A DNA stretch of 64,000 nucleotides from contig NZ_LMMT01000010.1 of assembly GCF_001422365.1 (NCBI RefSeq), positions 1-64,000 of the forward strand. Direction: 5' to 3'. This DNA is from Pseudorhodoferax sp. Leaf265 (lineage in GTDB: Bacteria > Pseudomonadota > Gammaproteobacteria > Burkholderiales > Burkholderiaceae_C). Shown piece after piece: positions 8,689 through 16,539 of this stretch; positions within the stretch are counted from its first letter, which is position 1, and each line of letters starts with the position of its first letter. A program made the position numbers and the translations under genes. The notes beneath the pieces were generated by a model that had not been told where the DNA came from, ran no database searches, and saw only the letters and a program-made list of their open reading frames with translations.

Positions 8689-9420
8689 CTACAGCAGCGG
8701 CAATTTCTCCAGAGGCTGGGCCGCGTAGTCGGCCAGCTGCGTCAGCGCGCGCGGGTTGCGCAGCAGCAGCCGTCCGTCCTCCAGGCTGTGCAGCCCCAGG
8801 GCCTGCAGGCGGCGCAGCGTGCGGTGCGTGTGCACCAGCGAAAGGCCCAGCGCGTCGGCCATGTGCTGCTGCGTCAGCGGGAAGGCGCAGCTGTTGTCTT
8901 CGGCGACCAGCCCCAGCCGCTGCAGGCGCTTGAACAGATGGATCAGCAGCACCGCCACCCGCTCCATCGCACTGCGCCGGCCGGTGGTCAGCAGGTTCTC
9001 GTCCAGCATCTGTTCCTCGCGCGCGCAGAGCCAGGTCAGGTCGTAACCCAGGCGCGGCTGGGCGCGGTAGAGTTCCCACAGCCGCTTGCCCTGGAACACG
9101 CAGACCGAGGCCTCGGTCAAGGCCTCCACGCCGTAGGTGGCGCCTTCCGAGAAGCGCTGTTGCAGGCCGAAGAAGTCCCCTGGCAGCAGGAAGTTCAGGA
9201 TCTGGCGCCGGCCATCGCTGAGCGTCTTGTAGCGGAACGCCCAGCCGGCGTAGAGCGTGTAGAGCCGGCCGCCATCGGCCTGCTCCCGAATCAGCGCATG
9301 GCCCGCCGGTACGCGCTCGGTGGCGCTGCGCAGGTCTTCGATGAAGCCGAGTTCGCTCGCCGCGAGTTGGTGGAAAGCGCCGCTGGCGCGCAGACCGCAG
9401 TGCGCACAGCGCTGCGGCAT
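8689..9420 (-). CDS. Crp/Fnr family transcriptional regulator with FNR-like cysteines
   Basis: A 243-residue Crp/Fnr-type regulator: a cyclic-nucleotide-binding beta-roll (LYTLYAGWAFRYKTLSDGR... LPGDFFG), a long dimerisation helix and a C-terminal HTH (LTQQHMADALGLSLVHTHRTL). It carries a CAHC pair at residues 5-8 and another Cys (EASVCVFQ) where E. coli FNR has its core cluster ligand Cys122. The fourth FNR-type cysteine is not obvious, so an oxygen- or NO-sensitive cluster is possible but unproven. ATG 9420 is preferred; a GTG at 9444 is also open. Divergent from the next Crp-type gene. Confidence 0.87.
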   Translation of the reverse strand: MPQRCAHCGLRASGAFHQLAASELGFIEDLRSATERVPAGHALIREQADGGRLYTLYAGWAFRYKTLSDGRRQILNFLLPGDFFGLQQRFSEGATYGVEALTEASVCVFQGKRLWELYRAQPRLGYDLTWLCAREEQMLDENLLTTGRRSAMERVAVLLIHLFKRLQRLGLVAEDNSCAFPLTQQHMADALGLSLVHTHRTLRRLQALGLHSLEDGRLLLRNPRALTQLADYAAQPLEKLPLL

Positions 9421-9521
9421 GGGAGGGGCGTCGGACGGCGTCACGGGGCGCGAGTGTAGGGGCACCGCGCATGCTCCTACACTCGCACCGTCCCGGCACC
9501 CGGGACGATGGAGGTGCAGCG

Positions 9522-10184
9522 ATGGGTTCCAGCCTGGATGCCGTGGCGCAAGCGTTCTGCGCCGATCCTGCCTACCCGCAGAGCGTGCGGGCGCTGGCCG
9601 CATTGGGCACGCCGCGCCGCTACGGCAGCGGCGCCAAGCTGCTGCACGAAACCGACCGCGGCGACACGCTGTTCGTCGTCATGCAGGGCCAGGTGCGCGC
9701 CTACGGCCACGACCCGCAGGAACGCGAGATCACCTTCGGCTATGTCGGCGCGGGCGACTATTTCGGCGAGATGGCGCTGGACGGCGGCCCCCGCTCGGCC
9801 ACCGTGGAGGCGCTGGAGCCCACCGTCTGCGCGCTGGTCACGCGCGACGCGCTGCTGGCCTACATCGGACGCCAACCCAGCTTCGCGCTGGAACTGCTGG
9901 CCAAGGTGACACGGCGTGCGCGCATGGCCACCAACAGCGCGCGCAACCTGGCCTTCATCGACGTCTACAGCCGCCTGGCCAAGCTGCTCGGTGGCGTCGC
10001 CCGGTCCGAGGGCGACGGCCGCGCCGTGCTGCCCGAGGACCTGAGCCTGCAGGAGATCGCCCAGCGCGTCGGGTGCACCCGAGAGATGCTCAACCGCATC
10101 CTCAGGGACCTGCAAGGGGCCGGCTACCTGGAGCGCCTGGACGGCCGGCTGGTGCTGCGCACGCCCCTGCCGTCGCGCTGGTAG
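9522..10184 (+). CDS. Crp/Fnr family transcriptional regulator (paralog A)
   Basis: A 220-residue Crp-type regulator: the effector-binding beta-roll contains GDTLFVVMQGQVRAYG and GDYFGEMALDGGPRSA (the phosphate-binding-cassette-like segment). The HTH near the C-terminus reads LQEIAQRVGCTREMLNRIL. The ATG at 9522 has a clear GGAGG box 7 bp upstream. It is the same length as, and closely similar throughout to, the Crp-type protein encoded at 11115-11777, with a LuxR-type gene between them, so the pair looks like a local duplication. A TTGTG/CACAA dyad follows its 3' end. Effector unknown. Confidence 0.9.
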   Translation: MGSSLDAVAQAFCADPAYPQSVRALAALGTPRRYGSGAKLLHETDRGDTLFVVMQGQVRAYGHDPQEREITFGYVGAGDYFGEMALDGGPRSATVEALEPTVCALVTRDALLAYIGRQPSFALELLAKVTRRARMATNSARNLAFIDVYSRLAKLLGGVARSEGDGRAVLPEDLSLQEIAQRVGCTREMLNRILRDLQGAGYLERLDGRLVLRTPLPSRW

Positions 10185-10224
10185 TGCCGAAACCGCACGG
10201 CTCTTTGCAAGAATTCGCGCCAAA

Positions 10225-10262
10225 TTGTGTGCATACGTCACAAACCCCCTGTGGGTTTCACA
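10225..10262. promoter_or_regulatory. Crp/Fnr-type dyads upstream of the LuxR-type gene
   Basis: TTGTG at 10225-10229 and CACAA at 10239-10243 form an inverted repeat with a 9-bp centre. TGTG (10250-10253) and CACA (10259-10262) form a second, shorter dyad. Both resemble Crp/Fnr half-sites (TGTGA/TCACA). They lie between two Crp/Fnr-type genes and 75-110 bp before the LuxR-type start, so control of that gene by one of the flanking regulators is a reasonable inference. Confidence 0.45.
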
Positions 10263-10335
10263 CGGCGTCACATCCGGCCCGCCACCTAAGCTTCGCACCG
10301 GCCTCGCCCATGCCGCGGGGAACAAGGAAGCTGCC

Positions 10336-11010
10336 ATGTTGGAAGGTTCAACGTCTGTCCACGCCGAGGCTGCCTGGGACATCGGCAGCGTCATCGCTGC
10401 CACACCGCGGCGATTTCTTTCCGACGCGACCACGATGCTGCGCTGCATCATCGAGCATGTGGACTACGGGCTTGCATTGATCTCGATCGGTTCGCGCCGC
10501 CTGCACCTCGCCAACTCGGCCGCCTTGCTGGCGATGAGCGCCGACAGCAACCACAGCAGCGGCCTGTCGGTGGTGGCCGGCGAGCTCTGCGCGCTGACAC
10601 CGGTTGGCGAGCGCGCCCTCGAACGCAGCCTCACGCTGGCCCGCACCGGCGTGCGCGACCTGCTGACGGCCAACAAGGGCCCTGGCCGCACCACGGTGGC
10701 CGTGGTGCCGCTGGCCGGCCCCGAGGAAGACGGCCAGGCCCTGCTGATCTTCTCCAAGCCGCGCCTGTGCGACGCCACCACGCTGGCGCTGTTCGCCCGC
10801 TCCTGCGACCTCACAGCCGCCGAGAGCAACGTGCTGGCCGCCGTCTGCGAAGGCAAGCGGCCGCACGAGGTGGCCCGCCAGCATGGCGTGCAAGTGTCCA
10901 CCGTGCGCAGCCAACTGCTGTCGATCCGCCAGAAGACGCGCAGCGGCTCCATCCGCGAACTCGTGCAGACCGTCTCGCTGCTGCCGCCTATGGCACGCCA
11001 CCTGGTCTGA
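10336..11010 (+). CDS. LuxR-family HTH transcriptional regulator
   Basis: A 224-residue protein with a C-terminal LuxR-type HTH (CDLTAAESNVLAAVCEGKRP, then VSTVRSQLLSIRQKT). The N-terminal ~150 residues resemble a degenerate PAS-like sensor region (IIEHVDYGLALISIGSRRLHLANSAA); no receiver domain is present. ATG 10336 is preceded by AAGGAAG. Located between two paralogous Crp/Fnr genes and downstream of Crp-like dyads. Such PAS-LuxR proteins usually bind DNA in response to a small ligand or redox signal; the ligand here is unknown. Confidence 0.82.
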   Translation: MLEGSTSVHAEAAWDIGSVIAATPRRFLSDATTMLRCIIEHVDYGLALISIGSRRLHLANSAALLAMSADSNHSSGLSVVAGELCALTPVGERALERSLTLARTGVRDLLTANKGPGRTTVAVVPLAGPEEDGQALLIFSKPRLCDATTLALFARSCDLTAAESNVLAAVCEGKRPHEVARQHGVQVSTVRSQLLSIRQKTRSGSIRELVQTVSLLPPMARHLV

Positions 11011-11114
11011 CCCTGCGGGCCCCCGTCGCGCCCGCGCGCGCGGCGCCGGGATGCATGGCTTAGACTGGCGCGAACACGCCACACCAGCGCCGCCGCCACG
11101 CGGCACGTCGAGCC

Positions 11115-11777
11115 ATGATGTCCGAGTTGAGTGCACAGACCGACGCGTTCAGTTCCAACGCCGCCCCATCCAGCCCCTTGCGCCGCCTTGCCGCCCTGGG
11201 CGACGTGCGGCACTACCGCAAGGGCACCATCCTGATCCATGAGTCGGACCATGGCGACACGCTCTTTGTCGTCATGGAAGGCCGCGTCAAGGTCTTCAGC
11301 ACCGATTCCAACGGCCGCGAGATCACGCTGGGCGTGATCGTCGCAGGCGACTACTTTGGCGAGATGGCGCTGGATGGCGGGCCGCGCTCGGCCAGCGTGA
11401 TCACGCTGGAGCCGGCCGTGTGCTCGCTGGTGTCGCGCGCCACCCTGCTGGCCTTCATCGGCCAGGAGCCTGGCTTTGCGCTGGATCTGCTGGGCAAGGT
11501 GATCCGGCGCGCGCGCTCGGCCACCAACGCCGTGCGCAACCTGGCCTTCACCGATGTCTACGGCCGCATCACGCAGCTGCTGACGGAGTTGGCCGAACCC
11601 CAGCCCGATGGCACCGCGCTGATGCGCGAACGCATGACGCAGCAGGACATCGCCAGCCGCGTCGGCTGCAGCCGGGAGATGGTCAGCCGCATCATGAAAG
11701 ACCTGGAGGCCGGCGGCTATGTCGGCGTGCGCGACCGGCGCATCGCCTTGCTGGCGAAGCTGCCGGCGCGCTGGTAG
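11115..11777 (+). CDS. Crp/Fnr family transcriptional regulator (paralog B)
   Basis: A 220-residue Crp-type protein: beta-roll segments GDTLFVVMEGRVKVFS and GDYFGEMALDGGPRSA, dimerisation helix, and HTH TQQDIASRVGCSREMVSRIM. Much of the sequence matches the neighbour at 9522-10184, including the terminal residues (PARW against PSRW), so it is a paralog with a diverged recognition helix (CSREMVSRI against CTREMLNRI). Two adjacent ATG codons are possible starts. Followed by the convergent DUF2917 gene. Confidence 0.9.
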   Translation: MMSELSAQTDAFSSNAAPSSPLRRLAALGDVRHYRKGTILIHESDHGDTLFVVMEGRVKVFSTDSNGREITLGVIVAGDYFGEMALDGGPRSASVITLEPAVCSLVSRATLLAFIGQEPGFALDLLGKVIRRARSATNAVRNLAFTDVYGRITQLLTELAEPQPDGTALMRERMTQQDIASRVGCSREMVSRIMKDLEAGGYVGVRDRRIALLAKLPARW

Positions 11778-11786
11778 TCCTGGCGC

Positions 11787-12275
11787 TCAGGACTGCTGTT
11801 GCATGCTGCCGCGTGCCGGCGGCAGCACCAGGCCGACCAAGCCCAGCGCCAGCCGTGCCAGCGCGGCGCCGGCCTGGCCCAGGGCGAGCCCGAGGTCGCG
11901 CACGGGCTGGGCCACGGCCTGCTGCCAGCGGCCGGCCTGCAGGGCGCGGCCGACTGCGCGTGCCTGGGTCTGCGGCAGCGGATCCCAGGCGAAGTAGGCC
12001 GCGGCCCCGCGCTCGGCACCCGAGGATTCGAGCACCACGCGCTGCCCCGCCTGCACCACCATCCCCCGCCCCGGGACCAGGAACAGGTCACCTGAGGCCT
12101 GGGTGTCGGTGCGCAGCATGTCCATGGTGACCCAGACACGCCCGTGCGCAATGCGCAGCACACCCGCGCTGGACGGGGTCAGGCTGAGGGCCTGGCCGGC
12201 GTCGAGCTTCCAGCAGCCCGGGAGGGCGGCGGCGGACGAGGATTGATGCGTACTTTGCGTGGCTTGGGTGAACAT
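11787..12275 (-). CDS. DUF2917 domain protein
   Basis: A 162-residue protein. The first ~100 residues match the DUF2917 pattern: a compact beta-rich domain (LDAGQALSLTPSSAGVLRIAHG, GRVWVTMD, DLFLVPGRGMVVQAGQRVVLE). The C-terminal third is Ala/Leu-rich and helical (LGLALGQAGAALARLALGLVGLVLPP), possibly a membrane-associated helix. Function unknown. The start at 12275 has a GGAG box upstream. It is divergent from a LysR gene, an arrangement typical of this family in Burkholderiales, so the LysR protein is its likely regulator. Confidence 0.8.
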   Translation of the reverse strand: MFTQATQSTHQSSSAAALPGCWKLDAGQALSLTPSSAGVLRIAHGRVWVTMDMLRTDTQASGDLFLVPGRGMVVQAGQRVVLESSGAERGAAAYFAWDPLPQTQARAVGRALQAGRWQQAVAQPVRDLGLALGQAGAALARLALGLVGLVLPPARGSMQQQS

Positions 12276-12354
12276 GGCGGGCTCCTGAGTTCGGTGCTTG
12301 GGAGTGAATGATCGTCGCCAGCCCCTTGGCGGTCCAATGAAATCGGGCTAGGCT

Positions 12355-12377
12355 ATTGATTCATCGCGCGCATCAAT
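12355..12377. promoter_or_regulatory. LysR-type operator dyad
   Basis: ATTGAT (12355-12360) and ATCAAT (12372-12377) form a perfect inverted repeat with an 11-bp spacer, matching the T-N11-A rule for LysR-family binding boxes. It sits between the divergent DUF2917 and LysR genes, 7 bp before the LysR start codon. It fits autorepression together with control of the DUF2917 gene. Confidence 0.6.
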
Positions 12378-12383
12378 CACCCC

Positions 12384-13379
12384 ATGCAGCATTCCCAGAC
12401 CCATCTGCGCACCCGGCCCATCGCGGCCGGCTACCTGCGTGCCTTCCTGGCCGTGGCCCGCCACCTGAACTTCCGCGTCGCGGCGGAGGAACTGGCCCTC
12501 ACCCAATCCGCCGTGAGCCGGCAGATCCAGGCCCTGGAGGAAGAGGTCGGCGTGCCTCTGTTCCTGCGCCACACGCGCGCCGTGGAGCTCACGGGCGCCG
12601 GCGCGCAGCTGCTGGCCGCCGCCGCACCGGCACTGGAGCGGCTGGACGGCGCCGTGCGCCAGATCCGCCAGAGCGCGGGGCGGCGCAGCGTCTCGCTGAC
12701 GACCTTCGCCTCGTTCGCCTCGATGTGGCTGATCCCGCGCCTCGAAGCCTTCCAGCGCGACCACCCGGACATCGACATCCGCATCGACGCCACCGACGCC
12801 GTGGTCGACCTGGACGTCTCCGATGTGGACATGTCGCTGCGCTACGGCCACTTCGCCAACATGCCGGCCGACGGCCGCCGCCTGTTCGGCGAACAGCTGA
12901 CGCCGGTGGCCAGCCCCTGGCTGCTCAAGAGCGGCGTGCGCCTGCACCAACCTGAAGACCTGGCCCAGTTCACGCTGATCGAGGCCGGCGATGCGCACTA
13001 CACGCACCTGCAGTGGCTGACCTGGCAGCGCTGGATCGAGTTGCAGTTGCCGGCCGCCAGCGCCCGCAAGTTCCAGCCGCAGCGCTGGCTCTACTTCAAC
13101 TATGCCTACCAGATGGTGCAGGCCGCGCTGGCCGGCCAGGGCCTGGTGCTGGCGCGCTTGCCCCTGGTGGCCGAAAGCATGGCCAATGGCGACCTGGTCG
13201 AGGTGCTGCCCAATCGGCGCATGGACTCGCCGATGACCTACTGGCTCAAGCTGGCGCCCCGCAGCGAGGCCCGGCCCGAGGTCCGGGCCTTCTGCGACTG
13301 GCTCATGGACCAGGCGGCGCTCACGCGTGCGGCCGTCGGCGACGCGCCCGACCCCGACACGGTGGACGACATCGATTGA
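12384..13379 (+). CDS. LysR family transcriptional regulator
   Basis: A 331-residue LysR protein of the GcvA-like subgroup. The N-terminal winged HTH (LRAFLAVARHLNFRVAAEELALTQSAVSRQIQALE written here as two parts: LRAFLAVARHLNF, then LTQSAVSRQIQALEEEVG) spans residues about 19-75. The effector-binding domain follows from about residue 100 and includes the segment VDMSLRYGHF. The start at 12384 lies just after a T-N11-A dyad. Divergent from DUF2917. The C-terminus is a short acidic extension (DAPDPDTVDDID). Ligand unknown. Confidence 0.9.
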   Translation: MQHSQTHLRTRPIAAGYLRAFLAVARHLNFRVAAEELALTQSAVSRQIQALEEEVGVPLFLRHTRAVELTGAGAQLLAAAAPALERLDGAVRQIRQSAGRRSVSLTTFASFASMWLIPRLEAFQRDHPDIDIRIDATDAVVDLDVSDVDMSLRYGHFANMPADGRRLFGEQLTPVASPWLLKSGVRLHQPEDLAQFTLIEAGDAHYTHLQWLTWQRWIELQLPAASARKFQPQRWLYFNYAYQMVQAALAGQGLVLARLPLVAESMANGDLVEVLPNRRMDSPMTYWLKLAPRSEARPEVRAFCDWLMDQAALTRAAVGDAPDPDTVDDID

Positions 13380-13394
13380 GCTGGCTGCGGCCGG

Positions 13395-13997
13395 CTACTT
13401 GATCGGCCAGACCACGCCGTGGTCGTTCAGGATGGCGTCCAGCGGCACGTCGTGCGGCTCGGGCTCGAAGTCGTCCAGGAAGCCCGTGCCGAAGCCCAGC
13501 CCCACCGTCAGCGGCTTGGGCTGCAGCGTGGCCAGCGTGCGGTCGTAGAAGCCGCCGCCGTAGCCCAGCCGGTAGCCGCCCGCCGCATAGCCCACGCAGG
13601 GCACGAACAGCAGCGTGGGCACCACCACCTCGGTGCCCTTGGGCTTGGGAATGCCGTAGGCGTCCTCTTCCATCGGGCAGCCGGGGTACCAGGCGTGGAA
13701 GGTCAGGGTCTTGTGCACCTTGTCCACCACGGGCAGGCCGATGCGCTTGCGCGTCGCCTCGCCCTGCAGTTCGCCGTCTTCCTTCCAGCGGTGCAGCGCC
13801 GGCAGCGGATCGAACTCGCCCTTGATCGGCCAGTAGGCGCCGATCACCGTGTCGGCCCGGCCGACCAGCCAGATGCGCATGACCTGCTGCAGGGCACGCG
13901 CACGCTCCATGCGGTCGGGCAAGGCCAGGCGCGCTTCCAACAGTGCGGCGCGCAAGGCTTTGCGTTCGCGCGCCTTGTCCTCGGCCGATTTCTCCAT
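13395..13997 (-). CDS. 5-formyltetrahydrofolate cyclo-ligase
   Basis: ATP-dependent enzyme converting 5-formyl-THF to 5,10-methenyl-THF, a folate salvage step; cytoplasmic. The 200-residue protein has the basic N-terminal helix (KARERKALRAALLEAR), a substrate loop YWPIKGEFD, and the conserved glycine-rich ATP/substrate signature GYRLGYGGGFYDRTLA near residue 150, followed by GLGFGTGFLDDFEPEPHDVPLD. ATG 13997 has a GGGGAGG box upstream; a longer start at 14033 would run into the divergent transglycosylase gene. Family also known as MTHFS/YgfA. Confidence 0.93.
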   Translation of the reverse strand: MEKSAEDKARERKALRAALLEARLALPDRMERARALQQVMRIWLVGRADTVIGAYWPIKGEFDPLPALHRWKEDGELQGEATRKRIGLPVVDKVHKTLTFHAWYPGCPMEEDAYGIPKPKGTEVVVPTLLFVPCVGYAAGGYRLGYGGGFYDRTLATLQPKPLTVGLGFGTGFLDDFEPEPHDVPLDAILNDHGVVWPIK

Positions 13998-14008
13998 AAT
14001 CCTCCCCC

Positions 14009-16000
14009 ATGCAAGTACGGGCCATTCTGACATCGATCGTTCTCATGGCCGGGCTGGGTGCGGCCCTGCCCAGCCCGGCCCAGACCCCTGCCGACCAGCT
14101 GATCCTGGACATGCAGCAGGCCGCGCGGCGCGGCGACAAGGCACGCCTGGCCAGCCTGTTGCCGCAGGTGCGCGGCCATGTGCTGGAGCCCTGGGCCGCC
14201 TACTGGGAAGCCCGCAGCCGGCTGGAGGACTTCACGAGCGGCGACATGCAGGCCTTCAGCGCCCGCTACGCCGGCAGCTACCAGGAAGACCGGTTGCGCA
14301 ACGACTGGCTGCTCTTGCTGGGCCAGCGCCGCGACTGGAGCACTTTCGCCGCCGAGCACCCACAGTTCCGCATGGGCGACGACCGCCAGGTGCGCTGCTA
14401 CGCCCTGCTGGTCGACCAGCTGCGCAGCAACCAGCCCGCCTCGCAGGTGGCGGCCGACGACGTGCGCCGTCTGTGGCTGGCCCAGCGCGACGCCGACGAC
14501 GGCTGCACCCAGGCGGCCGACCGCCTCTACGCCACCCGTCGCCTGCCGGCCGAGGACGTCTGGCGCAAGGCCCGCCTGTCGGCCGAGGCCAACCGCAGCC
14601 GCGCCACGCGCGACGCCGTGCAGATCGTCGCGCCCGAGGTGCTGGACCAGGTCGGCCAGCTGCTCGACAGTCCGGTGCGCTACCTGGCCGGCCGCAGCGT
14701 GGCCGCCTCCAAGCTGCGCCGAGAACTCATCACGCTGGCCCTGGTCAAGCTGGCCGCCTCCGACCCCGAGCAGGCCGCCGCGGCGCTGGACAGCAAGTGG
14801 AGCGTGCAGCTCTCGGCCGAGGAGCGCAACTGGCTCTGGGGCGTGATCGGCAAGCAGGCCGCGATCCGCCGCTCGCCCATGACCTGGGAGTACTTCAGCA
14901 AGGTGCAGCGCGACACCGACCTGCACGACGAAATGCTGGTCTGGAAGGCCCGCACCGCGCTGCGCGAAGGCCAGTGGAAGGCGCTGACCACCACCATCCA
15001 GGCCATGGGCGACGAGAGCCGCCTGGACCCGGCCTGGATCTACTGGCGCGCCCGCGCGTTGCAGAAGATCGGCAACGAAGCCGACCGCGCCGAGGCGCTG
15101 CAGCTGTACGAAAGCATCGCTGGCGTGCGCGGCTTCTACGAGCAGCTGGCGCTGGAGGAACTCGGCCGCAAGATCGAGGTGCCGCCCGCGCCGCCACCGC
15201 CCACGCCCGACGAGAAGGCCCTGGCCCGCAGCAACCCCAGCCTGCAGCGCGCGCTCTACGCCATCGGCATGGGCTTGCGCAGCGAAGGCGTGCGCGAGTG
15301 GAACTACGCCACCAACCTGCACAGCCCGGGCGGCATGGCCGAGCGCGACCTGCTGGCCGCTGCCGATCTCGCCTGCGAGCGCGAGGTCTGGGACCGCTGC
15401 ATCAACACCAGCGAACGCACGCGCCAGGCCATCGACTTCAGCCAGCGCTTCCCGATGCCGCTGCAGGACTCGGTGGTGCCGCGCAGCCGCGCGATCAATC
15501 TCGACCCGGCCTTCGTCTACGGCCTGATCCGCCAGGAGTCGCGCTTCATCATGGACGCGCGCTCGCACGTGGGCGCCTCCGGCCTCATGCAGGTGATGCC
15601 GGCCACAGCGCGCTGGACCGCGCGCAAGATCGGCCTCACGGACTTCACGCCCGGCCAGATCAACGAGCGCGAGACCAACATCGCGATCGGCACCGGCTAC
15701 CTGAAGCTCGTGCTGGACGACTTCGCCGGCTCCATGCCGCTGGCTGCGGCCGCCTACAACGCCGGCCCCGGTCGGCCGCGCGTGTGGCGTGGCCAGGCCG
15801 GCAGCCCGACGCTGGAGGCCGCCATCTGGGCCGAGAACATCCCGTTCAACGAGACGCGCGACTACGTCAAGAAGGTGGTCTCCAACGCCACCAACTACGC
15901 TGCCATCCTGACTGGCCAGCCGCAATCGCTGAAGGCGCGCATGGGCAGCGTGGGCCCGCTGGCCGCCGGCGCACCCGACCCGAGCAAGGAACTGCCCTGA
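14009..16000 (+). CDS. slt: Soluble lytic murein transglycosylase
   Basis: Periplasmic enzyme cleaving the MurNAc-GlcNAc bond of peptidoglycan with 1,6-anhydro ring formation. A signal peptide (first ~24 residues, ending PSPAQT) is followed by a long superhelical alpha domain (about 30-480) and a C-terminal SLT catalytic domain from about 505. The catalytic Glu lies in GLIRQESRF, followed by GASGLMQVMPATA and AAYNAGPGR, all canonical. At 663 aa it is the usual Slt70 size. Divergent from the folate enzyme with only 11 bp between the starts. Likely role in cell-wall turnover. Confidence 0.93.
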   Translation: MQVRAILTSIVLMAGLGAALPSPAQTPADQLILDMQQAARRGDKARLASLLPQVRGHVLEPWAAYWEARSRLEDFTSGDMQAFSARYAGSYQEDRLRNDWLLLLGQRRDWSTFAAEHPQFRMGDDRQVRCYALLVDQLRSNQPASQVAADDVRRLWLAQRDADDGCTQAADRLYATRRLPAEDVWRKARLSAEANRSRATRDAVQIVAPEVLDQVGQLLDSPVRYLAGRSVAASKLRRELITLALVKLAASDPEQAAAALDSKWSVQLSAEERNWLWGVIGKQAAIRRSPMTWEYFSKVQRDTDLHDEMLVWKARTALREGQWKALTTTIQAMGDESRLDPAWIYWRARALQKIGNEADRAEALQLYESIAGVRGFYEQLALEELGRKIEVPPAPPPPTPDEKALARSNPSLQRALYAIGMGLRSEGVREWNYATNLHSPGGMAERDLLAAADLACEREVWDRCINTSERTRQAIDFSQRFPMPLQDSVVPRSRAINLDPAFVYGLIRQESRFIMDARSHVGASGLMQVMPATARWTARKIGLTDFTPGQINERETNIAIGTGYLKLVLDDFAGSMPLAAAAYNAGPGRPRVWRGQAGSPTLEAAIWAENIPFNETRDYVKKVVSNATNYAAILTGQPQSLKARMGSVGPLAAGAPDPSKELP

Positions 16001-16014
16001 AGGCAGCGCACGCG

Positions 16015-16539
16015 ATGGATGACGCCCTGGCTCGCATCGGCGACACCATCGCGCAGGAGTTTTCCGACCTGCGCAGCGTCGAGGACGCGACGCGCATCGT
16101 GCTGCGCCTGGCCCTGGCCGCCCTGCTCGGCGGCCTGCTCGGCATCGAGCGCGAGGCCAAGGGCAAGGCGGCCGGCGTGCGCACCCACATGCTGGTGTCC
16201 ATGGGTGCGGCCATGTTCGTACTGGCCTCGCAACAGTTCGATATCGGCGCGGCCGACATGAGCCGTGTGCTGCAGGGGGTGATCGCCGGGGTCGGCTTCC
16301 TGGGTGCCGGCACCATCCTCAAGGGCGATGCCGAGAGCCGGGTCAAGGGCCTGACCACGGCGGCCGGCATCTGGATGACGGCCGCCATCGGCGTGGCCGC
16401 CGGCTTGGGCAAGGAGAGCACCGCCATCCTCGCCACGCTGCTGACGCTGGCCATCATGGCCTCGCTGCCGCTGTTCGCACGGCTGTTCGAGCGCAAGGCC
16501 GATGCGCCGCGGCGCATCGTCACGCCGCCGGACCGCTGA
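16015..16539 (+). CDS. MgtC/SapB family inner-membrane protein
   Basis: A 174-residue membrane protein of the MgtC/SapB family. The signature is the first helix region [35 protein letters not shown], seen here as [10 protein letters not shown] and [13 protein letters not shown], followed by [12 protein letters not shown] and [20 protein letters not shown], giving about five hydrophobic segments. Family members influence Mg limitation and ATP-synthase or phosphate physiology; this gene lacks the C-terminal soluble domain of long MgtC proteins. Starts 15 bp after the transglycosylase stop, so likely cotranscribed. Its 3' end overlaps the convergent copper ATPase by 20 bp. Confidence 0.88.
   Translation: MDDALARIGDTIAQEFSDLRSVEDATRIVLRLALAALLGGLLGIEREAKGKAAGVRTHMLVSMGAAMFVLASQQFDIGAADMSRVLQGVIAGVGFLGAGTILKGDAESRVKGLTTAAGIWMTAAIGVAAGLGKESTAILATLLTLAIMASLPLFARLFERKADAPRRIVTPPDR

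Noticed and set aside
13849-16539. 896-codon plus-strand frame ending in the MgtC domain
   Set aside because: Only the part from 16015 is real; the rest overlaps the lytic transglycosylase in another frame.
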